A stretch of 64,000 nucleotides of DNA from positions 1,788,708-1,852,707 of the forward strand of contig CM035315.1 in NCBI GenBank assembly GCA_002900995.3, in the 5' to 3' direction. The notes below the pieces were generated by a model. That model was not told the origin of the DNA, made no database searches, and was given only the letters and a program-made list of their open reading frames with translations. The translations under genes and the position numbers were made by a program. This DNA comes from Ganoderma boninense (taxonomy: Eukaryota; Basidiomycota; Agaricomycetes; Polyporales; Polyporaceae). Below are positions 11,818 through 23,944 of the stretch, one piece after another (position 1 is the stretch's first letter; each line of letters begins with the position of its first letter).

Positions 11818-13564
11818 ATGGCGGACACCGCACCACCTCCCGTCGAATCCACAGCGCACACAAGTCCATCTCTTGCCTTCGACCAGTGTACTCTGACTCC
11901 CGCCGGCATCAGTGTCATGGTGGACCACTTGCGCTGTTTTCCTCCCTTCCGAGACCTCCCAATGGCCCCCGTCCGGGCTGCAGCAATAGCTCTTATCGCG
12001 TTTGGCGGGCCGTCGGGCGGCAAGCATCGAACCAGTGGCGACGGTCTACACGATGCGGACTTTGCAACCCAGGCGCCAAGCATACCGACAACGTGGCAGA
12101 GTGGACTTCACGAGGAGTATACGAAGCTTGTCATGGATTTGGTTCGTCGTGTCTACACATGCTCGGGAACTGCATCGCTCACCTTCCTTGTAGCTGGCTT
12201 GGAAAGATCGAATTTCTGGTGGGGCAAGCTTCCTCGTTTCGACGCAGGCTACTCGACGACCTGGCACGCTTCCGTCGATTACGGAGGTCAAGATGGATAC
12301 CTTTCTCCCTAAGGACCTTCTCCGCGAGCATCCTAAGATGAGTATCACCTTTGCTCGCATGGTCCAGCACTTCGCTGAGGAGATTGGTTTGCTCGCGATG
12401 CAACGTTACGACAAGGCCAAGTCTCACGGCCGAAAGGGCGCAGTCGTTACAATTCCCACGAGATCCCATGTTGATACTCACCCACTGATCCCGCTTTCGG
12501 ACTCCATGTGGCACACGTTTTACGGCAGGGATTCAACAGTTCTGCAACGCCTCATCTCCGAGCAGTTGGCTATCATAGATACCCAGGGAGCATCATCCAC
12601 TCCACGACCTTTACCGCCTCTGCCTGTTCTCAACGTCGTATCTCCTGCATTATCATCTACCCCAACTGCAGAATCCAGTGTCACTGGGAGCGACGATTTG
12701 CTCCGCACAACTGAGGACATCAAGCACTACGCGGCGCGAATGGAGAACTTGGAGGAACTGGACGATGTTGGGAGGTGTTCCATTCTCGACCAAATATCTA
12801 CACGGCTGCCCGATATCTTCTCTCTCATCCTCAGCCTCGAGCATCGTACTAGGGACCTTGAGTTGATCAACACGACGCAGACAGAAGAGATAGAAGGGCT
12901 TCGGACAACCTTACAGGACGTCATCGATGGTGTGTCCCTCTGCGTACATGAATTGATGGACATAGCTGATCATTCACGTCTAGACCGAGGCAACGAGCTC
13001 ACACTCATCAAAGAGCAGCTGAAGAGCGCATTTACCGAATCACCGACCCCGCCGCCTTCTTCTCGGACGTTTGGACACCCGGATAAGGAGCCCATGCCCT
13101 CGAGGCGCCCCCGGGCAACGACGCTCGACAGTTCGTTGTCGCCGATCTCGCCGGCTACCGAGACGCCGTCGCCATCAATGTTCGAGCCCCGCCGCGTCGA
13201 GAGCTGCACTACGCCGACCTCGTCGGTCGCATTTCTATCTGTGCCGCCTCCTTCTCGTTCCTCTTCTCGGTCCCCATCTGCCTATACCTCCACACCCTCC
13301 GATACCTACACCTCCTCACACTCCATGATACACGCGCCGTGGAAGATGTACGGGCCGCACACGGATTACATCCTCTCGCGCGAAGGCTTACCGCGCAGGC
13401 TTCATCGTGATTTCAAGTTTATAGAGGACAATCATTCAGTGGATGACTGGGTCATGGAGTTAGGATCAAGAATTAAGGTACAAGAAGGCTTGGCAAAGGA
13501 GCTCGTCAAGGCTATGAAGTTTGATTGCGGCCTGCTTTCATGCGGTGGTGGACATCTCTCTTGA
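11818..13564 (+). CDS. Hypothetical protein with coiled coil and Ser/Pro-rich tail
   Basis: Modelled as join(11818..12141, 12194..13564). The 52-bp intron (GTTCGT..TTGTAG) contains a CTCAC branch-site-like motif and exactly restores the frame. The start is ATG 11818 (MADTAPPPVES), after a pyrimidine-rich leader. The protein is about 564 residues. The first 250 residues are mixed helix and loop (DHLRCFPPFRD, LLREHPKMSITFARMVQHF). Then comes an acidic helical region likely to form a coiled coil (ENLEELDDVGRC, EHRTRDLELINTTQTEEIEG). A long Ser/Pro/Thr-rich disordered stretch follows, and a short folded end (YILSREGLPRRLHRDF). No family is recognised. A second intron in the first exon is possible around 11960-12060. 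Confidence 0.55.
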
Positions 13565-13931
13565 TGGAAGCACAAAATTGTGGTATAGCTGTATCACTTG
13601 TTTTCTTGACCATTACTCAAAATACTGCACATCGTTTTCTGCTCTGTGTCGTCCTCGTTGGGATCAATACTTGTATTTTCATTGCTGTTGTCTCGTGAAC
13701 CGCCCTCTATGAATACTAGTTAGATGTGTTGTCTGTTCTCCGTGGGCAAGCTCTCATGCGGGTTGAAACTTGTCGGAAATGCACTTCTGCTATCATTTAC
13801 TGCAGATGCCATCACGTTCCCTCAATGGATTCTAGGTTCAAGTAGGAGAATGAGCAGAATATATATCACAGATAGCGAAGGTGATAGCAAGATGTTGGGT
13901 GTAGCCACAGGCTGCACGAAATGGAACTGCT
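13565..13931. other. Convergent 3' intergenic space
   Basis: This lies between the plus-strand hypothetical gene and the minus-strand Not1 remnant. It is AT-richer than its surroundings and contains no gene. It presumably holds the two 3' ends. Confidence 0.5.
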
Positions 13932-16900
13932 CTACGATTGAAAGATCGACCTCGCGACCTGGGATCAGATGCCATTAGCATAAAATGTTGGGGTGAAGTG
14001 AGATAGACATACACTCTCGAGGAGGAGGGTGACTTCAGGAGCGACACGGATGAACTCTTGGCTCCAGAAGTTGTACTTCGCGTTGCGCAACAACTCGATG
14101 AACGTGACCAGTGTACCCCATGGGTAGGGGCGATGAACCAGGAATCTCTCCAATAACACCCTTGTCATGATGTCTCTGAACTGACCGACCTGAATGTCAT
14201 GGAAGAGGTGTAGCATCAAAGAGCTGAACCAGTGCGTGTGTGCGTTGGGATAACACATGTGAGGGACCATTGCGCTGAGCAGGTGGTGCTGTCCTCGTCA
14301 GCGAAAGCATAGATAAGCACAAATCGATATCGTACCCTCGACATCCAAGTTCATCGCCGAGTCGTGCAAAGTGACACCAGGGTCAGTTGGCACAAAGGTT
14401 GGGCCTCCACTTCGAGTCCTTGGTTGAGCGATGGAGGAGACCCCCAATATATGTCACAAGTGAGCTGATGAGGGTGAGGTTGTAGATATGGGCAGGACCC
14501 TCCCCAGAAGGAGCGCGGAGGTGATCCTTGAGCGAAGCCAAGAACGTAGACTGGGGGCCCCTGTTCAACAGGTACTGGTCCAAATACATCCTGAGATCTC
14601 CTGCTCTCAGGATAACCGCGAAATCGGAGGGGATGGGAGGGATGGGGACCATCTCGGGGATTGCTTAGAAGTCGATGTCGCGGAGATGAGGGTCGGGGAG
14701 GATGACGTTGGGTGGGTACGCACTGAGGACGATGTTGTGGAGCTGGATGCAACGTGGGGGGATCACATCGCAGAGGGAGAAATAGTACTCGCTGAGAAAT
14801 TCGGGGGGAAGTCGCGAAGGAGGACGAGGAGGAAGCGAAGAACGGCTTCTGCTGGAAATGCGGGCCTTGTTCCTCGTGCATATTGGCGAGTACGAGCACG
14901 AAGATGGACAAAATCTTCGTGAGATAGTGAACTTTCGCCTGGTTGTTGTTGACGCCGGACGCATCACCATGGTACTTGATGATGTACACAATCCAACTCC
15001 TATGCATTGACGTGCTTCGTGTATCTATTCACGCTCGACTCCGTGCAGACGCGGAAGAAGAAAGAAGAGACGTCCTCCGCCTTCAAGATACCTTGAGGAG
15101 TAAGCTGCGTGATGTATGGCACCAACGACTTCTCCGGCCAGTGCGATCGCTGGTAGATGCTGACCCACTGCTGGAACCAGATGAACAGATTATCCCGGAG
15201 GGTCTCAGTCTCTGGCTTCACCGAGGGCTGACGGGTAGGTTGGTTATCTGCCACAGGAGTTGGGGGTGCTTGTGTTGGCCTACGCGGGACGCCACGAAGG
15301 TCGTCCAACAACCGGCTGGCCCTAATCAAAGAGTTTAGCTGGGCAGAAAAAAGTGCGGCTGAAAGATGCATACTCATCATTGGTCTTGCCCGACTGAGCT
15401 AATTGATTGAGAACTTCAAGCGAGTACGAAAATTGGCCTTGACTGGCGAGGGGCGGGTCGGCTGCAAGACACTCTTGAATCAAGTCAGCCGCGAAGTTCT
15501 GTAGGCTGGGACGGTGATCCGAAAAGCACAGCTTCGCCAGCTGCTGGTCTTCCTGAGTAACGGTGACAAGACCACTGCGCAAAAGAGCGACGGTCACGGG
15601 GACGTTGAAGTTGCGTTGATCTTCGGCATAGATCAACTAGGTGATTGCGCACGACTTCTTTGAAGGAGTGGCAAAGCTGGACAAGTAGTGCGACATATAT
15701 CTCGCGGCCAAGCCGGGATGGCGTCTTGTACAACAACTGAACAATTTTCTAGGACATGAGGAGCGGCGTGCGGGAGCGATCGAGAGAATCGGCGGCGATG
15801 ATGGCATCGTGAGGACGCAATAACGCAGAACTAGGCTGCTCGGTGGCGGGAGAAGGGCTGTAGAGGCTGGTCATTTAGTCGGCGCGAGAGTATGACGCCG
15901 TCAGATTCGGACGACTGGTGAGCGTGCAACGCTTGGGGTCCGTACCTGGTGACCCTGAGATTATGTCTCCAAGGTGCGATGAGGGGACTTAGCTTTACCG
16001 AAGTCCTCATAGACGGCCGTCGGGATCGCCTGAACCCCAGTGGGCTTGATACGCAGTGGATCAAGCAGAGAACCAAAGACGTTCAACTGGGGGACCGAGG
16101 AATCTCAGAGGGGTTGACCAGGCCGCGACTGAATAGGTGGTTGAGTCGGAGGATTCAATGTTTCTGCTTGAATGTACTCACCTCCCTGTGACGTCGACGA
16201 ATTTCGTAGGTAGTGGCAAAGCCCTGGTCCACGTCAATAACGGCACGATCCATGGCTGCCTTTTCGATGGCCTGGCAGGCGAGCTTGATGCTGGACAATT
16301 TATTAGTTTATATGACATGCAAGGGTGCAATAGCTATGAACACTCGCATCAGTGAAGCCGAGCTCGGACAAGAACTGGCGGATATGGCTGCCGAGATTAC
16401 CCTTCAGCGGCTCCTTGCAGGTAACGAGCGCCAAGCTACCAGCGAGTTTCTGCGCCATGAGATGACCAGCCTTCCTGAGCTTGTCCTCGTTGGACTCCGT
16501 GACGAAGTCCTTCGCAACCAGCTCACGAGTGGAGATGTCAGCAACGGTGACGGACCGCTCGATCACAGGTAGAATAATCTGAAGTCAAAATTCATGAGTT
16601 GAGTACACGCGTGATCGAAGGCTAAAGGAAAGGGTCTTGCCTCGCGGACGGCGCGGTCAATGGCCATTTGAACCGCGCGCTTGAAGGACGCGTTGGTATT
16701 GAGGAGAGCGAGTTGCGGGCTGAGAATGACGTGGGGAAGCGTGCCCGACAGGATGTTCTCGATGTGAGCACCAAGCACGCGTTGCGTATCGGAGGGACTC
16801 GTCGGGTCCTAGGGATATCACCTGAGCATCCGCTTGTGCTTGCGCGGCAGGGTCATACCCACCCATTTGCAGGGAGTCGATATCACTAACATAGTCAGGG

Positions 16901-18935
16901 AGTGGAGGGCCAGCAAGGGAGTCGAAGAGGGGCGGTTGCGGAGGACGGTCGTCGCCTGCACGACGTCGAGGTCCATGTCGAGCGCCTTGCAAAACATCTC
17001 GATCTAAAACCTCAGATTAAGTTTGAGTTCAGCAAAGTGGTACAGCTCGGTGAGAAGGCGGATGACGGCCATCAGCAAAGGGTTCGAGGGACGACACACC
17101 TTTGAGCGAGACACAGGCTCGAGGATACTGCAAACGAAAGGGATGGCAACTATGAGCCTGTTGTTGTCGTGTCCTTCAATGACGAGATCCTTGAATGACA
17201 GGTTCTCGTGCTTGATCGGACAGTCCCGCGCGAGAGTAATGCTGCCCAGCGAGGAGCCGATGTTCGTAAGTATAGCGCGCTCCGAGCCCAGCTGCTGGAG
17301 TTAAGAAGTATAGCAGACTTGACCAAGGTCTCATGGAGGATGCAGCGGAAAAGAGACTGGATGCCCAGAGCATCGAGGAACCGAAGATACATCTGGTTGT
17401 TTGGGCTCGATGCTGACGCGCTGGCCAGCGAGGTAGTTTGCGAACCGCCGAGAGTAGAAGTGACCCTTGATCTCCGCCAGCTTTGACTCGAAGTTCGACG
17501 GTGCGATGTCATTCACGACGAAGAGAATCTTGTCCAACGCCTCTTCAGGTGGCTTTTCCTGTTCACGGTCGAGTCGATGCGGTTGAATGGTGGTGAAGAT
17601 CGGCGGTGGTTCGGCCATCGGAACTGCTGATAGCGTTCCCAAATCGGCAGAGCTGCTGGTACCGTCTCCGTTCGCAAGGGCACGTTGGATGCTGACTGCA
17701 AGGTCGGAGCGCGCCTCTAGGAGATGGTGGATCTTGAGCAAGGCCTGACAAAGACGTTGCCATTCCGACAAGCGTGCTTCAAAACAAGAGAGCGCTTGGA
17801 TGCCAAACTTGAAGAGATTTGAATAGGGCGAGCAGTTAAGCGGGACGGTCCAGAACGTAGCGGATGGCGATGCCAAGAGGGATGAAGTCGACAAGCTGGT
17901 ACTGAATCAAAGACCCGAACAGGTAGCCAGTCATCGCAAGCTCGCGATGCGGGGTGTACGACTGGAAGAATTTTGGAAGAACTTGTACTCGTCAAACAAG
18001 AAGTGCTGCATGCACGAGAAAATCTCGTGGTCGTGAGGGTCGGAAGAAGCTTTATTGCGCTGGCGGCCAGCAGCTTGATGACGTCGTCAATCGTGATCTG
18101 CTCGTCGTACATGTGTTTGTAGATGCCTTCGACCTGTTTCAATTTCCGCGGAGTATGTGACGACGGTGAAACCCGGCTCCGCATCGGAACCGGGGACCAG
18201 GTTCATGAGGCGTGCAGTGGGTGGATCTGCAAACAAGCGTTCCGAACTTCGAGACAGTAGTCAACGTCGTTCTCATGCGTAATGCCTGAGCTGCGCGAAA
18301 GGTGAGACGACATCCTAGTCAGATGGAAGTGGAACATACCTGTTGCGCAACACCCGCAAGAAAACTGCAATGGTCTTGGGTGAACGCTGCATGGTACGAG
18401 GTTCGACAGGGGGATCTGATACCCGAACTGTCTTTTCGCTCTTCATCTTGAGCTCCAAAAAAGCGATGACAGAGTGCAGGAAATCTGCCCCGTGAGTAAC
18501 GACATTGTCTGCCAGCCACTTGTCCAAATTCAGGTACTCGCGAGGAGAGGCCAGGGCAGCAACATGCAAGGCGAACTTGAACCGCGGACCTCAAGCAACG
18601 CATCCAGCATCTGTCATGGCGTAAGCCCCTAAAACAAGCCGACAGGGATACCTACCTTGAGATCTTGCCCGAAGTCTAGTATCCTCGTTATGTTCAAATT
18701 ACTTTCGTCGTAGAAAATGCCGGAAGGTATTTGTGAGGTAAGCGGGCTCAATCTGCTAGATACGTATGAACACAAGTTGATGGTTCAGATGACCGGCGAG
18801 GAACGTAGCGAGAAGCCGCTGAGTATACTCCAAAGGAATGTCGTTCCATGACGCTTGCTGGGCAAACATAAGAAACAGACCTAGAGTGCGGAGAAAGTCT
18901 CTCCGGAACTTGCAGGAGGGCCCATATGTATCGAC
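13932..18935 (-). pseudogene. NOT1: CCR4-NOT scaffold subunit Not1, 5'-truncated and frame-disrupted
   Basis: Not1 scaffolds the CCR4-NOT deadenylase, which shortens mRNA poly(A) tails. Blocks appear in the correct order, reading right to left: 18569-18315 (ASPREYLNLDKWLADN, HEAT region); 18160-17330 (the MIF4G-like CAF1-binding region, FLFDEYKFFQ, KFGIQALSCFEARLSEWQ, DKILFVVNDIAPSNFESKL); 16780-16300 (DUF3819, the CAF40-binding bundle, ERSVTVADISTRELVAKDF); 15640-15000; and the C-terminal NOT module 14991-13932 ([27 protein letters not shown]-like RPYPWGTLVTFIELL, KYNFWSQEF). The last intron splices to a TAG at 13932-13934. The coding sequence is broken many times: TAG in place of a Trp codon at 18756-18758, and frame changes near 18714, 18587, 18200, 18138, 18063, 17970, 17840, 16925 and 14800-14830. 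The N-terminal half is absent because the gene stops at the inverted-repeat junction. Not1 is generally essential, so an intact copy should exist elsewhere. Some indels could be assembly errors. Confidence 0.88.
17201..18100 (-). repeat. Left arm of a 900-bp inverted duplication
   Basis: Matches the reverse complement of 18936-19835 over 900 bp. Paired coordinates sum to 37036, and one mismatch was noticed (17220 against 19816). The arm covers the Not1 MIF4G-like region. Beyond 17201 Not1 continues normally. Beyond 18100 it also continues, so this arm is the original locus and the right arm is the copy. Confidence 0.95.
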
Positions 18936-19835
18936 CAGATCACGATTGACGACGTCATCAAGCTGCTGGCCGCCAGCGCAATAAAGCTTCTTCCGACCCT
19001 CACGACCACGAGATTTTCTCGTGCATGCAGCACTTCTTGTTTGACGAGTACAAGTTCTTCCAAAATTCTTCCAGTCGTACACCCCGCATCGCGAGCTTGC
19101 GATGACTGGCTACCTGTTCGGGTCTTTGATTCAGTACCAGCTTGTCGACTTCATCCCTCTTGGCATCGCCATCCGCTACGTTCTGGACCGTCCCGCTTAA
19201 CTGCTCGCCCTATTCAAATCTCTTCAAGTTTGGCATCCAAGCGCTCTCTTGTTTTGAAGCACGCTTGTCGGAATGGCAACGTCTTTGTCAGGCCTTGCTC
19301 AAGATCCACCATCTCCTAGAGGCGCGCTCCGACCTTGCAGTCAGCATCCAACGTGCCCTTGCGAACGGAGACGGTACCAGCAGCTCTGCCGATTTGGGAA
19401 CGCTATCAGCAGTTCCGATGGCCGAACCACCGCCGATCTTCACCACCATTCAACCGCATCGACTCGACCGTGAACAGGAAAAGCCACCTGAAGAGGCGTT
19501 GGACAAGATTCTCTTCGTCGTGAATGACATCGCACCGTCGAACTTCGAGTCAAAGCTGGCGGAGATCAAGGGTCACTTCTACTCTCGGCGGTTCGCAAAC
19601 TACCTCGCTGGCCAGCGCGTCAGCATCGAGCCCAAACAACCAGATGTATCTTCGGTTCCTCGATGCTCTGGGCATCCAGTCTCTTTTCCGCTGCATCCTC
19701 CATGAGACCTTGGTCAAGTCTGCTATACTTCTTAACTCCAGCAGCTGGGCTCGGAGCGCGCTATACTTACGAACATCGGCTCCTCGCTGGGCAGCATTAC
19801 TCTCGCGCGGGACTGTGCGATCAAGCACGAGAACC
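18936..19835 (+). pseudogene. Inverted-duplication right arm: Not1 fragment on the plus strand
   Basis: A copy of 17201-18100 in opposite orientation, 835 bp from it. It repeats the same Not1 residues (KFGIQALSCFEARLSEWQ, DKILFVVNDIAPSNFESKL) and the same frame breaks as the left arm, so those lesions are older than the duplication or shared by one read source. It has no start and no continuation. At 19836 it runs into an unrelated metallophosphatase fragment. It lies where the upstream Not1 exons should be. Confidence 0.93.
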
Positions 19836-20120
19836 CGAGGAGGCGAGTGAGGGCGATGGAGAGTGCGCTGGTGTTGCCGCTCTGGAAGCCAGCCCAGACG
19901 AATGCAGTGAAATATGACGTTTGGCGTAAAATGCGTGTTTCAACCCTCATGATCACCAACTCGGGCTCGCAGCGCTTCGACGTCTACTCGGGCCCGTTCG
20001 TTCTCAACGACCAGCTCACCTCCTCGCTCTACGCCAACCCCTTCCTGTACGTCCCGAACGTGCCCCTGTCCGTCGCGAGGCAGGTCAGGATAGTGAGGAG
20101 ACGGATGGATGAGAGGGGTC
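19836..20120 (+). pseudogene. Fragment of a metallophosphatase / 5'-nucleotidase-like C-terminal domain
   Basis: The frame at 19925-20090 contains 'LMITNSGSQRFDVYSGPF', then 'LNDQLTSSLYANPFLY' and 'VPNVPLSVARQV'. These match the C-terminal domain of fungal calcineurin-like metallophosphatases, in which NSGSQRFD..GPF..NDQL is conserved. The short segment upstream (ALVLPLWKPAQTNA) may be an earlier exon piece. No catalytic metal-binding domain is present. The fragment begins exactly at the edge of the inverted duplication, so it probably arrived in the same rearrangement. Confidence 0.7.
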
Positions 20121-21101
20121 GCGATGTACATGAGGCCAATCGTACAGTAGAGCGTTCTGGCGGGAACAAGCACTGGTCAGGATCCACTGGGGAGATGAGA
20201 GGGGTTTGCTTGAAGACAATGGTTCACGTATGCGCGAACAGTCGGCAGAAGCTCATCGTGGTCATGCGCTGCTCTTTGATAGAAAAGGCGGAGGATTGGA
20301 GAATTTCTATCTTTGAAGATACTCCAGCTCGGAAGACACACGCGACAAGACAATGGGGGATACCGCCACCAGGAATATGGCTGTAAAAGGGAGACTGGTC
20401 TCCTATATTCCGGACCACGATTTCGGCTAAGCGCGGTATAGAACTCGATAAGAACGGATACATACTCGATTGTTGACGTATATAAGTGTGAATCAAGTTG
20501 CGTCGTTGCTTTGTTAACGAGTGCCTGAAACACGAGCACCATGCCGTCTGGCGGCCGCGACACGGACTTCCATTTGCTGCTTACGGGCGTGGCCACTTTA
20601 TTGTACAGGAATAAGAACTCTGCCTACAGCCTTGCATTAAGTGAGTATTACTGTCAAGTCGTCCCACTCTACTACTCGACTTGCATCATCTAGGATCCGA
20701 TTACTCCTACGCCAATCTCATTTCCAGTTCTCGATCCGCATTTGTAGTGTCTCGAGAGAGCTTTTTTTACCCAAATAGGGAAGACGACCAAGGACCTGGG
20801 CCATGTCTGCCTTTCGACCATGGAACCGGTCGGGTGATGCGCGCAGCCAATCATGTGATTGTCGTGCGGCTGTCATATGATGCCGCTTCCATGCGCTCAT
20901 CGCCGCGCCATCTCTCCCAATCTCCTTCATCTTCGATGTCCTCGTCTCCGCGTACCTCAGTATTGTCCAGCGGCTGAGATCTCTTCGTGTAAGTGTTCCA
21001 AAACGTGAAAAGGGGTGAGATGGCCGTGATAGAAGCGCTCTGACCACATGCATACTAGCGAGTACCGATATACTGTGGTTTGACCGTGTCATTTTTCAAT
21101 C
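20121..21101. other. No recognisable gene
   Basis: This holds short frames only. A possible exon at 20541-20641 starts MPSGGRDTDFHLLLTGVATL on the plus strand, but no continuation was found. Confidence 0.4.
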
Positions 21102-23944
21102 ATGGCTTCAAACAATTGGTCAGTTAGAATTGTAAACAGCTTTATATGTACTTCTAATCGATTCATCAGGCGAAACTCACTTCACACCTTTGTGGATGAG
21201 ACCAATCAAATCTTTACGATCACCAATGTCCCGCCAATCATCAACATGTCCCCAATCAGCGACTCAGAATTCCTGACGAATTTCAATAGCGGGAGTGTTT
21301 TACGTCCTCGCCTGAGTATCCAGAGTCTACCGGAACTCCCTTTTGTACTCCACAGGGATCCAGTGGGCGATCCACTCCTTTCTCGCCTGTTCCTTGATCC
21401 TGCTACCATTGTGCTAGCACACTTCGAACGGGGATGGGCACTCCCTAAGAACATTCGAAACGCCTGGATCCGATTAGAGAAAGGCCTTCTATACGTATCG
21501 GAGCTCCTCTTGACGTCTACAGAGCGTAGTTCCTGCGGGGCATCTGCACGACACGCGATTCGTCACCACGAACATTGGCCCCCTCCAGAAGATTTCGGTT
21601 ATCGCCAGGCGCATGAGTCTGCGCACACTGCCAAGCGATCGATCCCTCGGGCTCATCTGGCTTTTCGACTTCTTGTTGCTCGATGTTCTCTAGCCATAGC
21701 CCTCTGGCTGTTCCCCGGAGCCGATGAAGGCCATGGTCTTCCACGACGAGGAATTACCCATTACGACGCCGATCCGGATACCTTTGTCCCAGAATGGGTC
21801 TCGTTTCTGAGAAGAGAGCGCGTCCCAGACTCATGGATTGATGCTCTTTGCGACTCCATCATCACGGACTTCTCTATCAACCTCCGTGTCGGCACTATCG
21901 TCGACCCTGTCGAATGCGGATGGTTCGCCATACTCCCGGTCCTTCGTGCTGCCAATATCCCTGTATTCGTTATATGGAGGAACAAGTCGATCGTTCAGTC
22001 AGCCGCGAGCTCACCACTCATGAAATCGTTCTCTCCCCGCTCACTCACGGAGGTCCTTCTCGCTCTGCAACATCCCCCCATAGGGAAACCGCGGATCGTA
22101 ACTCTCTGTCGCGGCGACGAGACCTGTCCACTCCCGGACTACTCTGCGTTCGACGGTAGCACCCCTCCCTTTGGGCCCTATCAAAGACCCCACGAGCTGC
22201 GAACAGAGTTCTTGAGGCGAAGAGAGCGCTACCATGTAGATCAGGCACGCCAGGAAACCCAGTCCCAGATGCAATGGCGCCAACAGCGCATCGCCGACGC
22301 CGACGCCGGCTTGCCGCCGTTTCGACGTTCGCGTGTCTATCTATGGGTCCAAGCCCAGCTTATCTACCCTGATCTGCCACCACAATGGCTCAAGTATGAC
22401 TATCGATATCCTATTTCCCCCTCTGCCTACCGGAGTCTATGGATGGTGCACCCTCCTCATTGTAGGCAATACGACCCTTATTTCGATGAGTGGGACTTTT
22501 GGTTTCCGCCAGAGTGGGAGCAGTCTCGAGAGGAGGGTACAGACCTCGATCCCGATATAGTCGCCTCCCGATCAAAGCAACGAGTCCCTCAGACGGAAGG
22601 GGCGAAAAACACCTCAGAAAAGATGGTTGCAGCAACTGTTTGGGACGAACAGGACCTCCTGATCCCTACTCCGCAGGACCGCCAGATCCGAACCATCGAC
22701 TTCCTCCCAAACGACCACCTCCAGGCGTGGTATGGTCTCTCCGTTGCGGACATGCGGACTTACGATGAGATAAACTACAGTAAATGGGCTAAGGGCCTGT
22801 GGAACCACTTCTCCCAAATGTCAAGCCAGTTCCCCAGTGGCGAGGCGATACAGAAGTGCATTGCGGGATGGACGTGGGCGATGCTGGAGGGCAGTTGGGA
22901 CTCTCCTGCACTGGCGTTCACTTGGGACCTTGACAAGCGACACCCCATGTACCTGTTGCGTGCAGAAGCCACGGATCCTCGGAACGTAATCTCTATGGAC
23001 CATCATCAGGCTCCTGTGCGACAGAGCGAACACGACGACATAGCTCGTTGGGTTTCAGTCACCTTTCGGAAAGATCCAGTCACTCAGAGCTGGTCCCTTT
23101 TCACCTCCGCAATGGGCGCGCTATTGCTTGTGCGACGCATTCACAATGCTCAGACAAGCTTGGATGCCCTTCTTATCTTGATCGGGGCTGGCATTCCCTG
23201 TCGCACAGGTATTTTACTCCCCCGGCCACCTTCTCCAATTCCGGATATGCTTGCCCCGTCAGTACGCCTACTACGTCTCCCTTACCGCAAGAGAGGAGAA
23301 AGGCCCTCGCTCACAGACTATGACGCATACTGTCAACGCGTCCTGGAGCTCTCGCGGCGGCCCTACCTCTGGGCCGCGTGGCTTAAAGGCGGGATTGTGT
23401 GGTGTATCTTGATGGAGGTGACTGGCAGCTTCCCTAGCGAAAATGTGACCACGTCGCTCCCGCACGAAGTCGTCCAAGGCCCAAGCGCTGCAGTCGAGCA
23501 CTACTCAGTTATAACTGTCGATCGCGAAGGGTCATCTTTTTACGACGACGAATTGTCGCTCGCGGAGCTTGATATAATATCCGGCGTGGTGAGGGTTTAC
23601 ACAGGTGAGTGTCCTGAGGAACTATCTAGTTCGGGAACTCCAGATTGATCTGGCTTCTTACAGGCATCGGTGCTCAGACAGAGGATGTCTCATGATGGCC
23701 TAAACATCATGCATGGGTAAAAGGGTCGTCGTATACTGGCATCTGGACGTCCTTAGATGAACATTGGTTTCAGCAGCGCCTGAAGAATATTTATGAGGGC
23801 GAAGCACATCCGCTGAACTCTCACGAGTGGAGGGAAGCACTCAGGAAGCATAAGACAACGAGGAGTCTAGCAACCGTCGTAGAAAAGCAGTCTTGGGATT
23901 TTACGTACCGAAACTTCGCCCTCCCCTCGCTTTCAACTTCGTAG
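21102..23944 (+). CDS. Agaricomycete multicopy protein of unknown function, with premature stop
   Basis: A long uninterrupted exon (21102-23604, about 834 codons) is followed by an intron 23605-23663 (GTGAGT..TTACAG) and a second exon. Splicing gives 'RVYTGIGAQTEDVS' and then TGA at 23693-23695, immediately before 'WPKHHAWVKGSSYTGIW' and 'HWFQQRLKNIYEGEA' in the same frame up to TAG 23942-23944. In this lineage-specific family, as I recall it, the motif reads DVSWWPKH, so the TGA stands where a Trp codon (TGG) is expected. Other family marks are 'DDELSLAELDIISGVVRVYTG' and 'WLKGGIVWCILMEVTG'. If the intron is retained the frame runs on to a stop at 23646-23648, giving 848 residues. No catalytic domain is known and the function is unknown. 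Alternatively the start may be a Met about 48 codons later (MSPISDSEF). Confidence 0.7.

Noticed and set aside
18756..19082. 108-codon minus-strand frame spanning the inverted-repeat junction as a gene
   Set aside because: Its first part is an antisense shadow of the duplicated Not1 segment and only its end (MFAQQASWNDIPLEYTQRLL) is Not1-like; it is a fusion made by the rearrangement.
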